Of a DNA stretch of 64,000 nucleotides, positions 17,342-24,814 are shown piece by piece. Position 1 is the first letter of the stretch, and each line of letters starts with the position of its first letter. The DNA comes from Mesorhizobium sp. M7A.F.Ca.US.008.03.1.1 (GTDB lineage: Bacteria; Pseudomonadota; Alphaproteobacteria; Rhizobiales; Rhizobiaceae). The DNA is taken from assembly GCF_003997495.1 (NCBI RefSeq), contig NZ_RZRU01000007.1, forward strand, positions 124,001 through 188,000, written 5' to 3'. The notes under the pieces were generated by a model. The model was not told the origin of the DNA. It searched no databases and worked only from the letters and a program-made list of their open reading frames with translations. The position numbers and the translations under genes are program-made.

Positions 17342-17383
17342 TTGCAATCAGTTATTTGGTACCAAACTGATTGTGAATTGCAA
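17342..17383. promoter_or_regulatory. Long imperfect palindrome upstream of the DHFR-like gene
   Basis: The arm TTGCAATCAGTTATTTGGT is mirrored by ACCAAACTGATT plus GTGAATTGCAA around a central GGTACC. The match has only a short indel. The position 30-70 nt before the start codon fits an operator for a dimeric repressor. HxlR-type regulators often sit beside such genes, but none is seen here. Confidence 0.5.
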
Positions 17384-17471
17384 GCAGTATTTTTAGGCGA
17401 GGATCGGACTTTCGGCTTTGAAGACAAGCCAGCAGCCTCGCCGGCGAGAACCCGCCGTTCGCCGCACTAGT

Positions 17472-17602
17472 TACATGAGCGGAGAAGAAAGATCCGGTGG
17501 TCTCGACACGTGAAAAAGCTCCGTTGCCTGGATGCGATTGCGTGTGACGAGATAAATCTCACACTCCTCCCTTGCGACGCGAAGCAGGATGCCGCCGCAG
17601 CC
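17472..17602 (-). pseudogene. Possible remnant of a ParE/RelE-like C-terminus
   Basis: Between the HepT-like fragment and the DHFR-like gene there are about 305 bases with no intact gene. One frame reads GILLRVAREECEIYLVTRNR followed by IQATELFHVSR and ends at 17472. This resembles the last strands of ParE-family toxins (a YRV...GNRIEI...HVAR pattern). The similarity is short, and it could be chance. Confidence 0.25.
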
Positions 17603-17618
17603 TGTCTGCTAGCCACAA

Positions 17619-17807
17619 TCACTGGCGCCGCGATGCTTCGAGCATACGTTCGACAGCAAGACGTAGTGGCTGCAGGCTGTCGGTCACCACAGCCCACACT
17701 ATCCCACCGGAGGTCTTGTGATATTCGTGACGCAAAATGTCAGCAGCGATGCCGTCCAAGGCCTCTACGATTTCGGCTAGAATCGGTTTGATCCGGCGCA
17801 CTGCCAT
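17619..17807 (-). pseudogene. HepT-like (DUF86) toxin, N-terminally truncated
   Basis: A 62-residue ORF resembling only the C-terminal half of HepT RNases/AMPylation targets, which are usually 110-115 residues: EIVEALDGIAADILRHEYH then IVWAVVTDSLQPLRLAVERM. The helical N-terminal half is absent, and the usual R-x4-6-H active-site spacing is lost (the Arg is directly before His in LRHEYH). Its ATG overlaps the stop of the nucleotidyltransferase (TGATG), so the deletion left the coupling junction in frame. Probably a non-functional remnant. Confidence 0.6.
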
Positions 17808-18103
17808 CAGAATATGCGCACAGCAGATCGTTCGATATCGGCCTTCAACATGGGATTGAGGCTGTCGCGGGTGGTGATATCGATCTCCGCTGACATCTTC
17901 TCTTCAAGAAATTGCTTGATGCCGACCAGATCGATCAGCGAAAAGCGCCTTGCAGGATCATAATCGATGAAGAGGTCGAGATCGCTGTCGGACCCTGCGT
18001 CGCCCCGCAAAGTCGATCCGAAAAGATAAAGCGAAGTCGCGCCCATACCTTTGATGGCATCCGTATTTCTCTGCAACCGCTTTATGACCTCATTCCTGCT
18101 CAT
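17807..18103 (-). CDS. Minimal nucleotidyltransferase antitoxin (MntA-like)
   Basis: A 98-residue nucleotidyltransferase with the pol-beta motif GSTLRGDAGSDSDLDLFIDY: Gly29-Ser30 and the catalytic pair Asp41 and Asp43 are present. A third Asp (EIDITTRDSL) completes the site. MntA-type proteins adenylylate their HepT partner and neutralise it. Here the partner immediately downstream is truncated, so this gene may be an orphan antitoxin or retain another role. It is about 50 bp from the hemB stop on the same strand. Confidence 0.85.
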   Translation of the reverse strand: MSRNEVIKRLQRNTDAIKGMGATSLYLFGSTLRGDAGSDSDLDLFIDYDPARRFSLIDLVGIKQFLEEKMSAEIDITTRDSLNPMLKADIERSAVRIF

Positions 18104-18150
18104 GAATTCATTCTAGCGGATTGCGTTAAAATTCCAAACGATCTAGCGGC

Positions 18151-19182
18151 CTATCCCTTCAGCAGTTCCGCCACTTCCGGAGCGAAATAGGTCAAGATGC
18201 CGTCGCAGCCGGCACGCTTGAACGCGAGCAGCGATTCCAGCATTGCTTTCTCGCCGTCGATCCAGCCATTGGCGCCTGCCGCCTTGATCATCGAATATTC
18301 GCCCGACACCTGGTAGGCGAAGGTCGGCATCTGGAACTCGTCCTTCAGCCGCCGGATGATGTCGAGATAGGGCAGGCCGGGCTTGACCATCAGCATGTCG
18401 GCGCCCTCGGCGATGTCCTGTTCGGCCTCTCGCACCGCCTCGTCGGAATTGGCATGGTCGATGTAATAGGTCTTCTTGTCGCCCTTGAGCAGGCCGGCGG
18501 TGCCGACCGCCTCGCGATAGGGACCGTAGAAGGCCGAGGCGAATTTGGTCGCATAGGACATGATCGCGACATCCTGAAAGCCGTTGGCGTCGAGCGCGTC
18601 GCGGATGGCACCGATGCGGCCGTCCATCATGTCGGACGGCGCAATGATGTCGGCGCCGGCAGCCGCCTGGATGACGGCCGCTGCGGTCACCTGTTCCACC
18701 GTCTCGTCATTGACGATGATGCCGTCGCGCAGGATCCCGTCATGGCCGTGGCTGGTGAATGGGTCGAGCGCTGCGTCGGTGATGATGCCGATCTGCGGCA
18801 CCGCATCCTTGATCGCACGGGTGGCGCGGTTGATGACATTGTTTGGGTCGAGGATGTGCGAGCCGGTCTGGTCGCGCAGCGAGATGTCGACATTGGGGAA
18901 GGTGGCGAGTGCCGGAATGCCGAGTTTTGCCGCGCGCTCGGCCTCCTTGACGGCGAGATCGATCGACAGGCGGAAGACGCCGGGCATGGCGGCGATCGGC
19001 TCGCGGACACCCTTGCCGTCGACGACGAAGATCGGCCAGATCAGGTCGTCGACCGAAAGCCTGTTCTCCTGCACGAGACGGCGCGACCAGTCGGCCTTGC
19101 GCATGCGGCGCAGACGGCGGCTGCCGGTGATCTCGTCGACGCCGCGCGCGCCGGCGGGCTTTGTGGGGGTGAATTTGTTCAT
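18151..19182 (-). CDS. hemB: Delta-aminolevulinic acid dehydratase (porphobilinogen synthase)
   Basis: A 343-residue enzyme that condenses two 5-aminolevulinate molecules to porphobilinogen in tetrapyrrole synthesis. The active-site lysines are in AIMSYATKFASAFYGPYR and DMLMVKPGLPYLD, and the family stretches DISLRDQTGSHI, ITDAALDPFTSHGHDG and QVSGEYSMIKAA are present. The cysteine-rich zinc motif of the zinc-type enzymes is absent, as expected for the Mg-dependent alphaproteobacterial form. The ATG at 19182 is preferred over a TTG two codons upstream. Confidence 0.96.
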   Translation of the reverse strand: MNKFTPTKPAGARGVDEITGSRRLRRMRKADWSRRLVQENRLSVDDLIWPIFVVDGKGVREPIAAMPGVFRLSIDLAVKEAERAAKLGIPALATFPNVDISLRDQTGSHILDPNNVINRATRAIKDAVPQIGIITDAALDPFTSHGHDGILRDGIIVNDETVEQVTAAAVIQAAAGADIIAPSDMMDGRIGAIRDALDANGFQDVAIMSYATKFASAFYGPYREAVGTAGLLKGDKKTYYIDHANSDEAVREAEQDIAEGADMLMVKPGLPYLDIIRRLKDEFQMPTFAYQVSGEYSMIKAAGANGWIDGEKAMLESLLAFKRAGCDGILTYFAPEVAELLKG

Positions 19183-19270
19183 CGCCAATACTCTCGTTCG
19201 GGCAGGCTTTTACCACGAGCTCCCGCCGCTGACCAATGCGGCACGATTATGCCAGCGACGCGGTCGAGGC

Positions 19271-20098
19271 TTATTCGGGTTGCCCATTGCCTGATAGAAT
19301 CTGTGCTGCGCCCCTGATGGCGACACGGAAAGCCTCGTCGAAGCCGACACCGCGCACCTGCCAGATGTAGCTCTTGCCGGCCATGGCCAGCCGCCAGTCG
19401 GCGATCCAGCCCAGTTCCTTGTCGCTCCAGACGAGACTTCCGGAAAGCGCCTGGTCGGCGCCGGCCCTCCTCGCCAGTGTGTCGAGCTTCGTCATCTCGG
19501 CATTGCGAAGCACCTGATCGTCCAATCCGGCCTGCGACAGCTGCGCCGCCGTGAGAAAAGCCACCTGCATGGCCAGCGGTGCGGCGGCATTGCCGAACGA
19601 TTCGCGCATCAGCATGCCACGGTCGTCATCGGCATCGAGCGCGTAATGCATTGTTCCGCGCTCGGTCGTCAAAAACACCGCCAGCCGCGGCCGCTCGGCC
19701 AGCCACGGCCTGCTGCCGAGCGAGGCCAGCACCGGGTCGATTTCAGCCGGCTTGTACTGACAGTAAAGGTTATGGGGCCGATCGTACGTGCCCTGGTCGT
19801 CATGGTTGGGAATGCCTTCCATGCGGTCGCGGTAGCGGAAGCTGGCGACGAAGCTGCCGGCCTTGTCGCGCAATAACGTCATTTCAGGCTTCGTCGGAAG
19901 GCGCTGATCACCGGAAACCCGCACCAGAACCGCGTCGAGACAGCGCTTGAATCCGGACTGACGGTTCTTCTCGTACTTGCCGTTGACGATGGTCTGCGAA
20001 CTGTAGAGGTCTTCCAAAGTCTCCGCCAAGACCGGGTGAACAGCCAAGCAGATGCTTAGCCCAATTGCCACCGGCGCAAGGCGTGAAAATCGAGTCAT
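19271..20098 (-). CDS. DUF2066 domain-containing secreted protein
   Basis: A 275-residue protein with an N-terminal signal peptide (hydrophobic run ending VHPVLAE at about residue 26). The DUF2066 pattern is visible in SGFKRCLDAVLVRVSGDQRL and RPWLAERPRLAVFL. It is predicted periplasmic; the family has no established function. It lies 88 bp upstream of hemB on the same strand and is divergent from the CoA hydrolase gene. Confidence 0.8.
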   Translation of the reverse strand: MTRFSRLAPVAIGLSICLAVHPVLAETLEDLYSSQTIVNGKYEKNRQSGFKRCLDAVLVRVSGDQRLPTKPEMTLLRDKAGSFVASFRYRDRMEGIPNHDDQGTYDRPHNLYCQYKPAEIDPVLASLGSRPWLAERPRLAVFLTTERGTMHYALDADDDRGMLMRESFGNAAAPLAMQVAFLTAAQLSQAGLDDQVLRNAEMTKLDTLARRAGADQALSGSLVWSDKELGWIADWRLAMAGKSYIWQVRGVGFDEAFRVAIRGAAQILSGNGQPE

Positions 20099-20294
20099 AA
20101 CCAATCGTCCCGTTCGAAGACCCGCCAGAGCTGCGCTGCAATGAACCCTATCTGGTTTTTCAGCATTGCAGCTCGATTTTTAGCACTGGCTCCTGGTCCG
20201 GGCCAGAGTTCGCACTGGTGTGCTCGCCATTGACGCACCCATGCGCCACGCTTTAGCACTTCAGTCCCGGCGGCCGGGAGAGGGATTCTTCACG

Positions 20295-21338
20295 ATGGAC
20301 TTTGGCGGAGGCGACGAGATCCGCTTCGAACATCTGGGCCGGGCCGGCGTCGTCACCTTGACGCGGCCGCAGGCGCTCAATGCGCTGACGCACCGCATGA
20401 TCGGGGCGCTCGACGCTGCTCTTTCCGCCTGGGAGGTCGACCAGGGCATCGACGTCGTCGTCGTCAAGGCAGAGGGCAGGGCCTTTTCGGCCGGCGGCGA
20501 TATCCTGCATGTCTATGAGACAGGCCGGGCGGGAAAACCGCCGGTCGAGTTCTTCTCCGATGAATATCGCCTCAACGCTCGCATCAACAGTTTCAAGAAA
20601 CCTTACGTCGCCCTGATCGACGGCATCGTCATGGGCGGTGGTGTCGGCATCTCCTTCCACGGCTCGCACCGGGTGATGACCGAGAATGCCCAGTTTGCCA
20701 TGCCGGAAGTCGGCATCGGCTTCTTTCCGGATGTCGGCGCCAGCCACCTGCTGCCAGATCTCGGCGGCTCCTTCGGTATGTATCTGGCGCTGACCGGCAA
20801 TCGCATCCGCTATGGCGATGCGCTGTGGTCGGGGCTGGCCACCCATACCATCAAGGCCGAGGATCAGGCTGGCTTCCTCGACCGGCTGGCGTTGACCGGC
20901 GATCCGGAATCGGTGCTGCGCGGCTTCTTCGTGCAGGCAAGGCGAGAAACCGACAGACCGACGTTGGAGGCGATTGTTCGCCATTTTTCGCAACCGTCCC
21001 TGAACCGCGTCATCGACAGCCTCGAGCGTGCGGCGGATACCGATGAGTTCGCGGCAAAGACACTGGCGACGATCCGCACCCGTTCGCCGACCAGCCTGCG
21101 CGTCGCCTGGCGGCAGATCAGCGCCGGACTGACGCTGTCCATGGAAGCCTGCATGAAGATGGAGTTCCGCATCCTCAACCGGATGCTTGCCGGCCATGAT
21201 TTCTACGAAGGCATCCGCGCCGCCATCATCGACAAGGGCTCGAAGCCGCAATGGCGGCCGGCAAGCCTCGCTGCGGTCAGCGAAGCCGATGTCGATGCCT
21301 ATTTCGCTCCGCTCGGCGAACGGGAACTCTTGATATGA
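20295..21338 (+). CDS. 3-hydroxyisobutyryl-CoA hydrolase (enoyl-CoA hydratase/isomerase family)
   Basis: A 347-residue crotonase-fold protein whose length and motifs fit HIBCH, which hydrolyses 3-hydroxyisobutyryl-CoA in valine catabolism. It has RAFSAGGDILHVYE, the oxyanion-hole GIVMGGGVGISFHG and the HIBCH signature MPEVGIGFFPDVGASHLL, and an extended C-terminal helical region with MKMEFRILNRM. The ATG at 20295 follows GAGAGGG. It overlaps the next gene by 4 bp (ATGA). Confidence 0.9.
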   Translation: MDFGGGDEIRFEHLGRAGVVTLTRPQALNALTHRMIGALDAALSAWEVDQGIDVVVVKAEGRAFSAGGDILHVYETGRAGKPPVEFFSDEYRLNARINSFKKPYVALIDGIVMGGGVGISFHGSHRVMTENAQFAMPEVGIGFFPDVGASHLLPDLGGSFGMYLALTGNRIRYGDALWSGLATHTIKAEDQAGFLDRLALTGDPESVLRGFFVQARRETDRPTLEAIVRHFSQPSLNRVIDSLERAADTDEFAAKTLATIRTRSPTSLRVAWRQISAGLTLSMEACMKMEFRILNRMLAGHDFYEGIRAAIIDKGSKPQWRPASLAAVSEADVDAYFAPLGERELLI

Positions 21339-21757
21339 GCGAGGTGACCTCAAGGCGCGTCGTGCTGCAGCCCTCCGGAGTGGAGGTGATCTTCGCCTGG
21401 TTCCAGCGCGTCATATCGGGCTACTGCCTGCTGTTCGGCATTCTCTACTGGATCAAGCTGATCGGCTTTTATCCGGGCACACTGTGGCGTTTCGACCTGA
21501 TGCCCGTGCACTGGCAGGTCGCGGCGGTGGTGCTCGCCGTGTTCTTTCCCTTTGCCGCTGCCGGCCTGTGGATGCTAGCGTCCTGGGGCCCGGTGATCTG
21601 GTTCATTTGCGCGGTGACCGAGACGGTCATGTATGCCGGCTTTCCCGAGCTATTCGGCCACCGCTTGCTGATTGTCGTCTCGCATGCGGCGGTGGCGGTG
21701 CTCTACATCGTCTTTCGCGTCGTCATCTACCTGCAGAAGCGCCCGCTCCGTCACTAA
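21335..21757 (+). CDS. Small membrane protein, DUF6163-like
   Basis: A 140-residue protein with four hydrophobic segments (ISGYCLLFGILYWIKLIGF, VAAVVLAVFFPFAAAGLWML, GPVIWFICAVTETVMYAGF and LLIVVSHAAVAVLYIVFRVV). I associate this with the rhizobial DUF6163 family; function unknown. The ATGA overlap with the CoA hydrolase gene implies translational coupling. Confidence 0.72.
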   Translation: MSEVTSRRVVLQPSGVEVIFAWFQRVISGYCLLFGILYWIKLIGFYPGTLWRFDLMPVHWQVAAVVLAVFFPFAAAGLWMLASWGPVIWFICAVTETVMYAGFPELFGHRLLIVVSHAAVAVLYIVFRVVIYLQKRPLRH

Positions 21758-21877
21758 GCCGTTGAACCCATTTGGCGGCCCGGCTGTCGCCTCGCACGAG
21801 CCCCGCAATCGTTGCCGAAATCTTTAGGTTAATTATCCTTGCTCGGGTGACCGTTCGTTAAGCTTCTTACGAAACCT

Positions 21878-21889
21878 CTTACCGGTAAG
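21878..21889. promoter_or_regulatory. 12-bp palindrome in the ldtR upstream region
   Basis: CTTACCGGTAAG is a perfect palindrome, preceded by a second TCTTAC 13 bp upstream, about 105 bp before the ldtR start. A possible autoregulatory site for a MarR-type dimer; this is inference from position only. Confidence 0.4.
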
Positions 21890-21996
21890 CTCTTGTTAGC
21901 CCTAGCGTTTAAGTCGAATTTTATGAGTATTCGATAGTGTCGCGATCAAGGTGAAAAACAAAAAATCACCAGGGCGACAAACGAGAGGCAAAGACA

Positions 21997-22512
21997 ATGA
22001 TCAATTCGCGTCCGGCGGCGAAGACCGCCAACGTATCCGACGATCGCCGCGAGGCTATCCGTTCCCTGTACATGGAATCGCTGCAGCTTGTTGAGCGGCT
22101 GCACCGCCGCCTGCTTGATGTGATCAAGGACGAATTCGACCGCAACGGCCGTTCCGACATCAATGCCATCCAGGCGCTGCTGCTGTTCAACATCGGCAAC
22201 TCCGAGCTGACCGCCGGTGAGCTGCGCTCGCGTGGCTACTATCTCGGCTCCAACGTCTCCTACAATCTGAAGAAGCTGGTCGATCTCGGCTTCATCAACC
22301 ACCAGCGCTCGCGCATCGACCGCCGTTCGGTCCGTGTCTCGCTGACGCCGAAGGGCAATGAGGTGGCCGAGGTCGTCGCCGGCCTTTACGAGCGTCATGT
22401 CGGCTCGATCGAACAGGTCGGCGGCATCAACACCGACGAGTTCAAGCAGATGAACCGCGCTTTGCAGCGGCTCGACCGCTTCTGGAACGACACCATCGCC
22501 TACCGGATGTAA
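21997..22512 (+). CDS. ldtR: MarR-type regulator LdtR
   Basis: A 171-residue winged-helix protein that I recognise as LdtR, known from Candidatus Liberibacter asiaticus and Sinorhizobium as regulator of an L,D-transpeptidase gene and osmotic-stress tolerance. It shows the MarR fold: helices from SLYMESLQLVERLHRRLLDV, recognition region AGELRSRGYYLGSNVSYNL, wing RSRIDRRSVRVSLTPKG. In those species the transpeptidase gene is its neighbour, and here one lies about 900 bp downstream on the same strand. A strong terminator follows, so the two are separate transcripts. Confidence 0.9.
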   Translation: MINSRPAAKTANVSDDRREAIRSLYMESLQLVERLHRRLLDVIKDEFDRNGRSDINAIQALLLFNIGNSELTAGELRSRGYYLGSNVSYNLKKLVDLGFINHQRSRIDRRSVRVSLTPKGNEVAEVVAGLYERHVGSIEQVGGINTDEFKQMNRALQRLDRFWNDTIAYRM

Positions 22513-22570
22513 GGCGCAGAGATCCGGCCCGCGCCACAGAAGCGCGGCCGAAATATCGACCTTCAGTCAG

Positions 22571-22603
22571 GGCCGGTGCCGAGAGGCATCGGCCTTTTCT
22601 TTT
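22571..22603. terminator. Intrinsic terminator after ldtR
   Basis: The stem GGCCGGTGCC/GGCATCGGCC has a GAGA tetraloop and is followed by TTTTCTTTT. Confidence 0.85.
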
Positions 22604-22682
22604 CCTGATCCCAAAGCCCAAATATCCGGCCAGGTTTGCTTTCGCAGCAGTGCCTAATGTCACGGCTTGGAAGAGCGCGGTG

Positions 22683-23088
22683 ATGGGTGAGGGAAAACGC
22701 TCGAAGATTTGCTTGGGTGCCGCAGTGCTTTTGTTGGTATCGCAAACGGCTTTTGCCGAGGAGTGGTGGAAGGATTCTTTCGCTGGGGAAGGCGGCGAGC
22801 CCTGTGACAACCGACAAAGCAACGGAGATGTGGGTGGTCCGCTGCACGTTGGACAAGGTTCAGAAGATCAACCACCTGGATGTCGTCATCCTGGATATGA
22901 CGTGTACGGATGGCGAGAGCACAGACAAGAGGCGGGAGCTGCTGCTCAAGATGGAGGACAACAAAGTCCTGCGCTACCCCCAGCATGAGGTGTTGCAACG
23001 ATGTTCGGAATTGAAGGCGCAGCCAGGTCCGGGTCCAAAGGTTGAAACCCCACTGAGGGATCGTGAGGATAGGCAGCGCGTCTCGTGA
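22683..23088 (+). pseudogene. Frameshifted small secreted protein
   Basis: The first frame encodes a clean signal peptide (ICLGAAVLLLVSQTAFAEEW), then loses protein-like composition after about residue 38. A second frame, shifted by +1, takes over around 22785-22810 and reads a natural soluble sequence (MWVVRCTLDKVQKINHLDV, then DKRRELLLKMEDNKVLRYP) to a stop at 23088. Joined, they would make a secreted protein of about 135 residues. Explanations are a true frameshift mutation, a sequencing error, or programmed shifting. The family is not recognised. It sits between ldtR and its target gene. Confidence 0.55.
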
Positions 23089-23417
23089 GCGTCCGAACCG
23101 CCGCCTGCTTGACGCGATCAAGGACGCCGATCGATACCGAAAAAGCACGGGCCTTTCATTTCGCTGCGTCGCCCGATGCAAATCGCGGGCCAAGGCCACG
23201 TTGCCGCCATATTCCAGTGGAACCGAGAGTGGCAGTGATGCTGGTGTGAAGGCCATGCGTTCACCCGCAATCCGTATCGCGCCTGGGCGCTGTCACACCA
23301 AGGTGATGCGGAGCATGGTTGGCTAATTGTTAAGATTGCCAATTTTACAGTGCGGGCGAGATCGCCCGGTGATCAACGCAGCAAGTGATCGAACTGCTAC
23401 CAATGTCTGGAACGTCC
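23089..23417. other. Intergenic region with an ldtR-like 30-bp repeat
   Basis: About 330 bases have no convincing gene. Positions 23097-23126 match ldtR positions 22103-22132 at 28 of 30 bases. The last 90 bases should contain the promoter and LdtR-controlled region of the transpeptidase gene; no operator could be named. Confidence 0.5.
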
Positions 23418-24671
23418 ATGAGAACCAGCCGTCGTTTTTTCCTCTCCGGAGCCTCCGCGCTCGCAGCCGCGGTGGTCGCCGGCGGCGCCAATGCGCAGGA
23501 TGTGATCGGTGATATCCTGAAATCCTCGGCGCGCGGCAATTGGGACGACCAGTTCGACGCCCGCGCCAGCGAGGGCGGCAAGGTGGCCTCGACGCTGCCG
23601 ATCTTCAGCCCTCAGACCGTCGCTTTCACGGAGCAGGCGGTTGGGCAATACCAGAACATTGTCGGGCAGGGTGGCTGGGTGGAGGTTCCCGCGACCAAGA
23701 AGCTGCAGCTCGGCGTCGATGATCCCGATGTGGTGCCGTTGCGCAAGCGGCTGATGGTTTCCGGCGACCTGTCGCAAAGCGCCGGCATTTCGACGGCTTT
23801 CGATTCCTATGTCGACTCGGCGGTCAAGCGCTTCCAACTGCGTCACGGCCTGCCGGCTGATGGCTCGATGGGCAAATACACCTATGCGGCGATGAACGTT
23901 TCGGCGCAGATCAGGCTTGGCCAGTTGCAGACCAATCTGCAGCGGCTGCGCGAGAAGGCCGGCACGCTGGGCAGCCGCTACGTGCTGGTCGACATTCCGG
24001 CAGCCCAGGTCGAAGCGGTCGAGAACGACCGCGTCGTGCTTCGCCACACCGCGATCGTCGGCAAGATCGACCGGCAGACGCCGATCGTCAATTCCAAGAT
24101 CAACGAGATCATCGTCAATCCATACTGGAACGCGCCGGTCTCGATCGTGCGCAAGGACATCATTCCGCTGATGCGGAAAAATCCCGATTATCTCAAGAAC
24201 AGCCACATCCGCCTGTTCGCGCCGGATGGCAGCGAAGTCGATCCGATGAATGTGGACTGGTCGACCGACGACGCCGCCAAGTACCGGTTCCGCCAGGATC
24301 CCGGCTCGGAAAACGCCATGGCTTCGGTGAAAATCAATTTCCCGAGCCCTGACGGCGTCTACATGCACGACACGCCGCAGCAGAGCCTGTTCGGCAAGAT
24401 GTTGCGTTTCGATTCCTCGGGCTGCGTGCGCGTGCAGAATGTGCGCGACCTCGTCACCTGGATCCTGCGCGACACGCCCGGCTGGGACCGTCAGCATTTC
24501 GAGGCGGCGATCAAGACTGGTGAAAACACGCCGATCCAGGTCACCAATCCGGTGCCTGTCCACTTCCTCTATCTCTCGGCCTGGTCGACCGGTCCCGGCG
24601 TCGTGCAGTTCCGCGACGACGTCTACGCGCTTGATGGCAACAACGAACTGCAGATCACGTCCGCATTATAA
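23418..24671 (+). CDS. L,D-transpeptidase with PG-binding domain (LdtP-like)
   Basis: A 417-residue periplasmic enzyme. A twin-arginine-type leader (TSRRFFLSGASALAAAVV) ends near ANAQ. A peptidoglycan-binding domain (LRKRLMVSGDL, then SAVKRFQLRHGLPADGSMG) and a YkuD catalytic domain follow, with VGKIDRQTP, VNPYWNAPVSI and the active-site HDTPQQSLFG ... SSGCVRVQN. It forms 3-3 crosslinks or attaches proteins to peptidoglycan. The ATG at 23418 gives the best Tat leader; an ATG at 23403 is possible. It is the known kind of target for LdtR and ends at a strong terminator. Confidence 0.92.
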   Translation: MRTSRRFFLSGASALAAAVVAGGANAQDVIGDILKSSARGNWDDQFDARASEGGKVASTLPIFSPQTVAFTEQAVGQYQNIVGQGGWVEVPATKKLQLGVDDPDVVPLRKRLMVSGDLSQSAGISTAFDSYVDSAVKRFQLRHGLPADGSMGKYTYAAMNVSAQIRLGQLQTNLQRLREKAGTLGSRYVLVDIPAAQVEAVENDRVVLRHTAIVGKIDRQTPIVNSKINEIIVNPYWNAPVSIVRKDIIPLMRKNPDYLKNSHIRLFAPDGSEVDPMNVDWSTDDAAKYRFRQDPGSENAMASVKINFPSPDGVYMHDTPQQSLFGKMLRFDSSGCVRVQNVRDLVTWILRDTPGWDRQHFEAAIKTGENTPIQVTNPVPVHFLYLSAWSTGPGVVQFRDDVYALDGNNELQITSAL

Positions 24672-24694
24672 ACGTTTGATTCTTATGTAAAAAG

Positions 24695-24719
24695 GGCCGC
24701 CTCTCAGGGCGGCCTTTTT
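24695..24719. terminator. Intrinsic terminator after the L,D-transpeptidase gene
   Basis: The stem GGCCGCC/GGCGGCC has a 6-nt loop and is followed by TTTTT. Confidence 0.88.
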
Positions 24720-24814
24720 CATTGATTGGGTGCCGCAGCGTTTTTCACGGGACGGGCGGCTGGACGGATCGGCCGGCTTTGCGCATGGTCGGCGGGAAAG
24801 CCTGGAACCGGACC

